This document shows positions 34,216 to 44,300 of a DNA stretch of 64,000 bases, piece after piece. The position numbers were made by a program, and so were the translations under genes. Source of the DNA: Leuctra nigra (Eukaryota > Arthropoda > Insecta > Plecoptera > Leuctridae). The stretch covers positions 46,277,411 to 46,341,410 of the forward strand of contig OW203762.1 of NCBI GenBank assembly GCA_934045905.1, read 5' to 3'. How positions within the stretch are numbered: the first letter of the stretch is position 1; each line of letters starts with the position of its first letter. Under the pieces are notes generated by a model. That model made no database searches and had not been told where the DNA came from. It worked only from the letters and a program-made list of their open reading frames with translations.

Positions 34216-35595
34216 CACAATATTTCACAAAAGTTCCCTTGACAAATTCCATTCAATTTTCCTCGACAAAATTTCAATAATCGACCACTTGCAATTTTCT
34301 TATATTTAAAAAAAACGTCTTTTCTCGTCATAATCAATTCTCTGTTTTCACATTTTCTTAAAATTTCCATCTCAAATAGCAAAAATAAACATTTTTTTAT
34401 GAATACACCTCTCTACAGTAAATAAATGGTCTGTGAACGCAAAAGCTCAAAAATTTTGCCAAATTTTCAGAAGGAAATTAATATAAAAAAAATAAAAAAC
34501 GACCCCTTGCAATTTTCTAGTATTTTTTAAAAAAAAATCCACGTCCTCTCTCGTCATACTCGGTACTCCGTTTTCAAATTTTCTCCACATTTCCGTCTCA
34601 AATGGCCAAAATAAACTTTTTTTATCGGGTTTTCGGCCGCCATTTTGATTTAGCAAATCGCCGTCTCCGGATTCGAAATCTACGAAGAAAAGCAAGTCAG
34701 ATTCTGGAAATTCATGTCTTTACTCTAAAATTTGACAGACGATGCAGAATATCGATTTACAGGGAAAAATCCCGACTTACCCCTTCTGGCCGTCCATCGT
34801 CTTGATCTCCGATCTGTTGCTCTTCGAAAAACTCGTCCAAATCCCTCAATTTTGTTAAATTACATCGTAAATAGACTGTACCTATAGGAAATGTCTTTAG
34901 GATCAACTGTTTTCCTGTGGGTACCTGTCAAAATTTCACATTTTCACACGAATTTGGCCGTTTATCTAATTTAATGACTTTTCTAGGTGAGAAACTTGAC
35001 TAATTTTCATTTATTTCCCGTCCAAAAGCCACCCTTCGAACTCTGCACATTATTCCGCGTCTATCAAGGTACAGGTCGTTTTTTTTAGAATTTTTCAAGT
35101 ATATATTTTCGTAGAAAATCAGGTAAAATACCCGTTCTTTTAAAATTTTCTTTATTTTCTCGCAAACACACGTGAAAACTAAAATTACCAAAACATCGAT
35201 CGTAAAATGACCGACCCGATACATTTTTGCCGGGCTCAATCAGATGAAAATTGACACTTCAGCTTTCAACAAAATCGTTTGAAAATTTGGCGGGAATCTT
35301 GTTTGAGGGAAATTTCCCTTAGAATGGGAATTTACCTTTTCGAAATATCCCTACGGGTAAATTATCTCATTTAACTCCTCCCATGTACAGTCCGTCCAAG
35401 AAGATTTAGTAGGGCAGTTTCTAGTAGGGCAGTTTTTAGTAGGGCAGTTTTCAGTAGGGCAGTTATAAGGCTCCTCCCACTGGTTTGGCTCCTCCTTTAG
35501 CCCCTCCCATGTACAGTCAAAACAAAAAATTCCCAGTAGGGCAGTTTCTAGTAGGGCAGTTTTTAGTAGGGCAGTTTCCAGTAGGGCAGTTAGCG
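34216..35595. repeat. Right arm of the large inverted repeat
   Basis: Inverse complement of 26720-28150, ending GGGCAGTTAGCG. The outermost ~300 bases contain the AGTAGGGCAGTTT series, mirror of the left arm's AACTGCCCTACT series. Confidence 0.8.
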
Positions 35596-35901
35596 ACGAG
35601 CCGGTTTCCACTTTCCAATTATATTAATAATTATCATTAATAAAGACTCTTTACTGAAAGTAATAGCTTTTGTCCCGCTATTCAAGTCCCGCTAGGGCCA
35701 TCTCAAAATATTGTGGATGCACTGCCGCAGTAATGCACTCATGGAAGAGGGCGAGTTAAAATGCCGCCGACATTGCAGCGATGTCGCAGACATGGAAAAC
35801 GTGCTTTAGTCTTGATCACCATGCAAAAAAATGTAAACTTAATCGGAACATACCTATTGATTTTTTATCAATCTTAAGATAATTATTTTAATGTTTAAGG
35901 C

Positions 35902-36373
35902 CGGTCATACTTTTTTACGCCAATGGTCGGTTTGGAGCGGTTTTAGAGGGAAATACGAAATATAAATTTTGCCATAATTGGCAAACGGTTATGAATACTT
36001 ATCGAAAAAGCAAGACTGAGTTGACATGTATTGAACCTTTATCTACATTTCCATCACTTACCGTCATAATTTTTCTCCTACTTAGTATTTGGTCAGCACT
36101 CAGCAGCATTTGTCGGACACGAAAACGCTCGGTGCGAGAGACGGACGAGCGACAGTGTTTTCGTGCCCGACCAATGCTGTCCACATAGTAGGAGCAAAGT
36201 TATGACAGTAAGCGTTAAAAATGTAGATGGTTTAATACATGTCACCTCAGTCTTGCTTTTTCGATATTCTTAAATCATAACCGTTTGCCAAATATTGCAA
36301 TTTATACTTATTACTTTGCATTTCGCTCTAAAACCGCTCCAAACCGACCATTGGCGGGAAAAAAAGTATGACT
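35902..36373. mobile_element. Foldback MITE with arms of about 130 bp or more
   Basis: CGGTCATACTTTTTTACGCC and its inverse at 36355-36373 mark the ends. The inverted homology continues inward through CAAACGGTTATGAATA to GACATGTATT, so nearly the whole element folds back. Just before it (35805-35895) is a fragment of the ~1-kb Helitron-like family. Confidence 0.65.
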
Positions 36374-36379
36374 GTTATT

Positions 36380-36830
36380 TGACAAAATCCTAAATGCCCC
36401 GCAGGGAATTACTTGAATTCTAGTGAAAGAGAATCCATTATGAATTGATTTTGGAATTGACCTCTGAAAAAGGTTGCAAGAGGAACAGCAATAAGCAATC
36501 AATAAGAAAAATCTGTATGTGTTTTGGAATCTATTAGTTTAACGTGTAATTATTTAATTTGATTCATGAGGATGATCATGTTAGACAAATGAGTAAATGA
36601 GTTGTCTCATTGGATAATACCTCTGTTCAATTAGTTTTGCAAAACTTGAGAACATTTTGAGAATTCTACCTCATAATGGAGCAAATCTGTGCATTCTGTG
36701 TAACACTTAATCAACATTTGTGAATATCTGGATGTGTTCAGGATCTGTAGCAGGGAGGGGGGGTCAGAGTCTCTAGCAGGGGGGTCCGTTCCCCCCTTCC
36801 CCCCTATTCCTACGCGCCTGGTGAAAAAGA
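36380..36830 (+). repeat. Dispersed repeat copy shared with 13.07-13.58 kb
   Basis: GCCCCGCAGGGAATTACTTG and the following ~350 bases match the interior of the hAT-like element at 12.6-13.8 kb in the same order (ATTCATGAGGATGATCATG, AATGGAGCAAATCTGTG). It ends with CCTACGCGCCTGG, the terminus used by the hAT element at 53982-55433. Confidence 0.6.
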
Positions 36831-38000
36831 GTTTTCACTTTGCTCGCTCATTATGTTAATCACTGCAGACGCCTCTCATGAAGGTACATCATCACGTGCA
36901 ACAACTTCCTAGGTAGGTAACTATTTAGTAGGAAGATTACTAAGGTTCCAAGAAGCAGAGAATCATTTGTCTTATTGCTATTTAATTGGTTTGAAAGACT
37001 AGAATGACAGTAGGTATTGTGGATTTCTGTATAGCCAACTATAAATGTTCTGATAAAACTTACCCTCACAGCGAAGTCAGTTGAATATAGACACTACAGA
37101 CATAGATATTTTGTATACAGAAGGATGACTTGCAAGACTGGCTTTATCAGAACATATAGAGTTGAGTGTACACCCTCCTACAATATCCTGATCAAAGATA
37201 CCATGGCTTCCGATACTTATGTGGAATCTGACTGATCAAGTTGCAGGACAAAGCAAAGTTATTTGACTCTTTAGTTGATGCCATGATAGCATGGTTTTGA
37301 TTTATCCTGTGCGAGTCTTCATTGGGATACTATTGTGTAAAACTGGCCCTAAATGTTGTACATTTCAAATATTTTGATACACAGGTATTTACCTTATAAT
37401 TCTTGACCTAACTAAAAAACTTTCAACATAATTATGTTGATCACTAACGTAAATATTAAGGAATACAATATCTATTTCGTTTTCAAGACAGCAAATTGAA
37501 CACTTATTGATTGGAAGCTATTATATACAATAAACATTATGTACATATTTATCAAACATACATAAACCAAAGTGCACCTTAACTACAGATAGATTATATG
37601 ATTTTAAAGCAGAATTCTATTGTATTTGAATCCCATAAATTATGTTATTGTCGGTACTTAAGTGGGTCTTCCATGGTCGCGATGATTTCGCCGTCTCGTC
37701 ATGTATTTCCGACTCCCCCATTTGTCCAGAGGTGGTTCAGCGGTAACCGCGCATGCGCACAACGCTGCGTCAGAAATTCGCTGCGTTGGTTATTGAAGTT
37801 GGCTCTACTTTCAGCGATTTAAGCTCTGATTGGCTGAGAAACCACGATGCGGCTGCGAATTCGCATTGCGATGAAAAAACGCAACAATGGAAGACCGGCT
37901 TTAGTGAACCAGGAACAGTAAAAACAGAAGTTAAAACAAAAATGAGATGATCTCAAGTTGCTCACTGTTGAATGTACTGCCGAGTTGTACTAAGTTACTA
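36831..38000. other. Intergenic stretch downstream of paralog B
   Basis: Mostly featureless. 37662-37905 has imperfect inverted ends (GGGTCTTCCATGGTCGCGAT / GCAACAATGGAAGACC) around a GC-richer core and is probably a decayed MITE. Confidence 0.35.
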
Positions 38001-38001
38001 T

Positions 38002-38007
38002 TTTATT
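38002..38007 (-). promoter_or_regulatory. Candidate polyadenylation signal of paralog B
   Basis: TTTATT on the plus strand (AATAAA on the minus strand) about 210 bases beyond the stop codon. Confidence 0.4.
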
Positions 38008-38215
38008 TAAATAAAAACATTTATGTTTGGAAAACAATTTGATATAGGATGATCAATTATCACTACAATTGCATAAAATCAAGTAGGTTACATCACTACA
38101 ACTACCAACAATTAATAATTTACAACTTGACACTTAGTGTTTCAAGTACCAACACTAAGCTCATTTCATCAAAAAGGTACCTCCTAGAGCATCTATGAAG
38201 TAGCTGTTTGCTTGA

Positions 38216-38335
38216 CTAGAGCTTGCCACTGAGGTGCAAGTTCATGTGCTTCTTCATGTCTTGTTTCTGAGCGAAGCCTCGATTGCACACAGGACACACG
38301 TGCGGTTTTTCACCCGTGTGAATGCGGATGTGTAT
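38216..38335 (-). CDS. Paralog B exon 7: last finger and stop
   Basis: Acceptor TGGTCTTTCAG precedes IHIRIHTGEKPHVCPVCNRG, which completes the finger begun in exon 6 (FRRSNGLK). One further C2H2 finger follows (CPVCNRGF...HMNLH) and then SGKL-stop. Without this exon the open frame runs into intron sequence of poor coding quality. Short (39 residues) and easily missed. Confidence 0.85.
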   Translation of the reverse strand: MHIRIHTGEKPHVCPVCNRGFAQKQDMKKHMNLHLSGKL

Positions 38336-41300
38336 CTGAAAGACCAGGGAGCGATTCAGTAGTAGACAGCAATATCTCTGGACTAAGGGTGTGCAAATAT
38401 TCTATAATTTAACAAATATTGTCTTGACAAATTTAAACTCAGTCAAACTAAAGCCTTTCTAGGTTATTTAAGGGAGCTGGATCGATCGGGTTTATGAAGT
38501 ATTGGAGAGCTTTCACTAGTGTAAATAATCTTGTATAAATTGTACTAGGAAAACGCTCTGTGTAACGCGTTGTGAAGCAAGCCTTCAATCTGCATGCTTT
38601 TTGATAAGGTAGGTACAGTCAGGGAAACAAGATGGTTCATACTTTGCCTCTCTCTGATCCATAACATAAACATGTTTTTATATGGAGCAGAGAGAAGTAA
38701 TGTGCATTGGAAGACAACAATAAAGATCACACACATCCTGCTGAGTATGTTTTTTCAGTGGTTTTCCCTCAGCTAAAAAAGCAAATGCTTGGATGTTCTT
38801 CCAATATTACCACTGACATTGAAGCACAACTATATGTATAATGACTTTTATGAATAACTTAAGAAGAAATAGGTAAACGGTGAAGAGGTGAAGCAGCTGA
38901 AGAGAAGAGATGGATGTATGGAAGATCAACGACTCGATTGTTGAATACAGACCAATTGTGTACCTATTTTATGTGCTCAATAAATTACATTATTATTATT
39001 ATTATTATTATTATAGAGTATGAACCATCTAGTTTCCTTGACTATACCTATGCATTTGCAAGTCTCTGCTCTGTACAGGCCTTGTCATCAATTGAAATTC
39101 CTGGCATAAATTTGCAATTATTTCAAGATTATAGAACAAAATGACCTTAAAATTACAATAACTTTTGAAGATAACATTGGCGAAAATACCTAATATGTTG
39201 GTCTCAATGACCATTCACAGTTTTAAGTTGTTAAATTTCAAAAATCACATGAAAGATGGCTTTAAATTTTAACCAATGGGAGAATTTGGCTAATACTTTG
39301 TAAGATTGGAAATTTTTTTTGCAAAATTTTATTTTTCCGGAAATTTTACATCCCTACTTGTACAAAGCCCTTATTTTGTTACTTAACACTTACATTGGTA
39401 AAGATATTGATACAAATTGATTAAAAAACTCTTCAAGGTCACACTCACTGCCCAGCCGTCTTAATATTTATTGTTATACAATTTTTGAACTTCCATATAT
39501 TTGATGTGGTGAATGTATGAATGAGTACCTAGTTGCTCAAAAGCCCACTTGCAATTATGGTGCCCTGCAGGTTCTGAATCTGAAATCTGTTTGATTTGGG
39601 GAAATCAAAATCAAACGTCGTGGATCTTAAAAGTTTTGGTTAAGCCTTTTACTGCCAATCATAAGTAAATGAAGGTAGGTATAAATAAATAAAAGTAGGT
39701 AAAATAAAATAATAATTTAATTTGGATTGGAGATGCATAAACGGACTAAAACAATGTAGGTAGGTAATAGTAGAAGTCAGCCCATGTTGTTTTTTACATA
39801 CCTTTAGACCATTAGAACGCCTGAAAGCTTTTCCGCAGTATCCACATGGATACGGTTTCTTGCCCTGATGGATCCACATGTGCTGGTAGTATGAGTGTGA
39901 CGTCCTGAACTTCTTTTCACATACTTCACATCGGTATGGACGCTCTCCAGTATGCTTCCGAACGTGAGCATCCTTCACGTCTTTCAGTCGAAAAGTGGCA
40001 TTGCAGAACTCGCATGAGTAGGGCTTCTCGCCGGTGTGCAGACGAATGTGCGAGTACATGTGAGCGCTCTGTGCAAACCGCTTGCCACAAACATCACACT
40101 CAAAAGGTTTTTCCCCCGTGTGAGTACGCTCATGCAGTATGAGCGAACGCTTTTGTGAGAATCGTTTCTCACAGAACTGACATTCAAATGGTAACTCGCC
40201 AGAGTGCTTGCGTAAATGTGTAACCAGCGTTACACGATAAGCAAATGACTTGCCGCACTCTTCACACTTGAATGGTTTTGATGACGGACTTTCTTCTTTC
40301 ACTGGGGCACCTGGATGGTTGAGCTTGCGATGCTCTAAAAGCTTGGCATAAGAGCCAAACACAATCTCTCCACAAATCTTGCATGCTCTCTGTTGTTTAG
40401 GAATGGTTTCACTCATGTGCACCATTTGGTGTTGATTGAACAAAGCCTTTCTTGCAAAGCATCGCCCACACTTATCACACTGAAAAGGTTTCATCTCCAT
40501 ATGTGTTACTCGATGACCTTTCAGTGTGGCATTGTTGTAGAAACGGCCACCACAGATTTCACATTCGAATGGACGTTCACCAGTATGAACGCGGTTGTGG
40601 GCCAAGAGGCGAGCTTTCAGCTGGAATGTTTTTCCACATGTGGTGCAACAGAAAGGTTTCTCCCCCTTGTGAACCATTCGAACGTGATCGTAGAGGTTTG
40701 CTTCGCGACTGAATGACTTGCTGCAGTAGCCGCACACGACAGGATTTGCACCTTCGTGAACTCGCTGATGAAAGGCGAGTCGTTCTTCTGAGCGGAAAAA
40801 TTTACCACATTGGCTAACGGTGCACTTGAATGCTTTCAAGGTGCTGCTGCAAACATGCTCATGCATATTTTTCTTATTGATAAGTTTCCCACAGGTTCGA
40901 CATGTTATCTTCATCTCTAAGACTTTATGGTAGGTCCAGTGCATTTCAAAGGCAATTTCAGTGGTGAATGACAGATCACAGAGGTTGCAAGGATATTCGG
41001 CATTTTCGGCATGACTTTTACCATGTGTCAAGCACATTTCAACTGTGTCATATATTTCCATGCAGAATCGACATGTTCGGTTTACTTCAGGATTTGTGAG
41101 ACTTGAATCTGTTCCAAGACCCAGCATATTATCTTCATTATCAATGTCTTCATATGAACTCTCCTCACTTTCTTCACCATGGAGAAGGCCAGGAAAGCCA
41201 TCCATTTTCCTTACTTCATCTCTCATGTTTTGCGGGTCACATGAATCGTGGATAGCCATGTCACCCAGACGACACAGAGGGCAACAATAAACATCAACAC

Positions 41301-44300
41301 TTTCCTTAACCCCTTCAACCAATTTCTCATCTTCCTTGTCTTCAATATCAATCTTCGATTCTTTTACTCTATCTGGCACAATAGTTTCCACATCATTGAT
41401 GGGAGGTCCTAATCCTGACCTGAAATGAACGTAATATGATAAGATTTGTTAGGTACTGTCAAACTAGAAATACCTATAAAATATTTTATGAACTTGAATT
41501 CACTACATTAGTCACTAAAAACATCAAGTGCTAAAAATATGAACTGTGAGAAATTGAGAATAGCTGCCAAAATTACAGTACTGTTCGGAGCATGCAGGTG
41601 GAGAAGATAAGTTTGCCTGAAGTTTTACGATTATATGATGCAGTGCAGGTGTAGTCGATACTTATTGGCTGAGAGCGGGCACAATGGCAAATTCATTTAC
41701 CTATGCAAATTGCAGCATGATGCAGTAATGGAAAGATGCCATTAGCTCTGTTTTGCAACAGTAATTTTAAAAAATTTAAATTTTCTACATTTGATTTGGA
41801 TAAATGAAAGTCCAATGTGATATTTTGGGTACCTAGGTCAATTTTTTTAACCCTGCAATAGCTGTAAACTTACTTGAAAACCCTTTTGCGGTTGAGGCGA
41901 CGAAGCTTTCGTTCTGCAAGAACACAAGTCTCCGAGAATTCGTGAAACATATTGAGCTTATCCAAGCAGGTCATGCAAAGCTGTTTTGGCAGAGGGTCAG
42001 CACTTCGAATCTAAACAGAAATATCAAGGTTGAGTGAGAGTTGAAATCAATTGACACTTGGGCTTTGTATTAACAGTACATATAATATATTGTGTATGTT
42101 TTATGAAATATTGAAAGTGATTGTAATATATATGTAGGTAATTTTTTTTTTGATATTATCAATCCCAAATCAAATATTGAAATTTTAGTTTTAGATGCAT
42201 TTTTTTTTTAAATATGAAGAGAGAGCCAGATCATTTTAACATCTGAAATTATTAATAGTTTTTATGGAAACAAAAATATGGACCGGCTTGCCAGCGAGCA
42301 AAAACATTTTATAAGAATTAAAATTATCATCACGACAACTATTACCTAAATGAGGGTGTACATACGTCATACAATGATGATACTGAGTGATAGAGAATGA
42401 TTGAACTAATATGCATACCGCAACAGGCAAAGCCATGTTTATTTTCTGAGCTACATTCAGCTCTTGACCGGCCTGGCTGTAGATGAACACAACAGTATCA
42501 CTAATACTGGTGGCACACAAGCGACAGAGCAGCCCAGAAGATTCTGCATCATCCATAATGTCATCTTCCGCATCGGACACCAAGTCGATGTCTTCGCTGT
42601 CAGACTCATAGTATAATGGTTCTTCTTTGACAGATCGACCTCGTACACCTGCTAAGAAATTTCAATGTCGATCACATTTCATCATAGCAATCATGAGGCA
42701 ACCAAAAATTAGGTCCTAAAACTAGGGGTGTGCGAATATTCAAAAATGTAGAATACTTAGAAAATATTTGGTTCGAATATTCGATTTGGTATTCGAAAAA
42801 AAAGTATTCGAAATTGATTCGAAAATTTTCGAATAGTTCATGTCTTTTAATTCAAAAAAATCCCGCCATTTCTCATATGGGAGTGTTTTTCAATGCTGCC
42901 AACTGCTGTAAAGTCTAAAACTTCAACCGAAAATTGTCATGGGCACCATTTTGATTTCGAGGGATATTATTTGTAGGTTATTGTTCCTCCAGGTAGACTA
43001 AAGAGACTAGACCTACACTTCCCTTGCCCCACCACACGTAAAGAGCGTCAACTTCCATATTTTCGCGGTCTAAAAATGGCCAATACGAATCGTTCTAAAA
43101 TTTAAAAATCTGAGTTACGAACCGCAGCGCTCCTGAAATGCTGTGGTGGTGGGAACTGAGAGAACTATTCGTTATGTATATAATAATCTAAATATGTAAA
43201 TATTTATATAAATAAATACGTACAGTAAACCCTCGTTAATTCGAATTCAAAGGGACCCAAAAAATCCCAGTTCGAATTTAAAAAGTTCGAAATATCCTAA
43301 TTAATGCAATTTTTTTGTGCATTTTCATGAAGTTTGAATATTCCCGCCTGTGGAATATTCCCGCCATTGCAAAAAAGTGGGGTTGGCAAACCTGTAACAG
43401 CAGTTTGGCCAACCTCGCAAGCCACATGACGTAATTTTGACGCCATTGAAGGTTGTGTTTTGTTTTGAGTGTTGTTTTTTTCGTAGTTTGTTCGCGATTA
43501 TTTTATCAATCCTTTTGCAAAGTTCGAATTAAAACAACTGTATGCAAGGAATAACATGGGCTGGGACCAAAATTCAGTTCGAATTTCGAATTAACCTAAA
43601 ATTCGATTTATAAAAATGATTTAACATGTAAAAACCTATCCTGTCCACTGGGACCATGCACCTAGTTCGAATTTACCCCTAAATTCGAATTATTGAAGTT
43701 CGTAATAACGAGGGTTTACTGTATATATTTATCAATAAATATACAAATGCATAAACAAATGTATTTTTAATTACATTTTACTATTTAATGCGTTTACTAT
43801 CCGGATATTGACGATAATGTATCGACTGAGCCATCGACTGTTCATTTACTTTCATTGTCACGTCGAAGATGATGGCGCTCGCGGTAGTAACTCAGATGAC
43901 TGTTTTGTGCTTCAAAAATTAGCATTGGCAGCATTGGAAGTTGACGCTCTTGACGTGTGGTGGGGCGGGGGAAGTGTAGGTTTAGTCTCTTTAAGGTAGA
44001 CCTTCCTCATACTACATTTGTTCCTGTTAATTTCATTTTTGTGATGATTAATGACAACAATATAATCCTGGCATATTACATCATAATCAGTACATTCATT
44101 TATATGGACATCTTTCATTCTGGTCATATGAAAACAGTTTGGTGTCCATTTATTTTATTTTATTGATATTATGTATTTTAATGTAGGTTCCAACTATTCG
44201 ATATTCGATTCGATATTCGAAATATTTTTGTCAATTATTCGATATTCGTATTCGAAGTCAAAAATCACTATTCGCACACCCCTACCTAAAACCCATAGGT

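Larger units (their letters stand above)
42723..44284. mobile_element. hAT-type element (outer member of a triple nest) in intron 3 of paralog B
   Basis: Ends TAGGGGTGTGCGAATA and TATTCGCACACCCCTA, with exact 8-bp duplication CCTAAAAC (42715-42722 and 44285-44292). Subterminal regions are repeats of TTCGAATATTCGAA-like words. The centre is occupied by another transposon (43001-43991), itself interrupted by a third (43223-43721). Confidence 0.88.
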
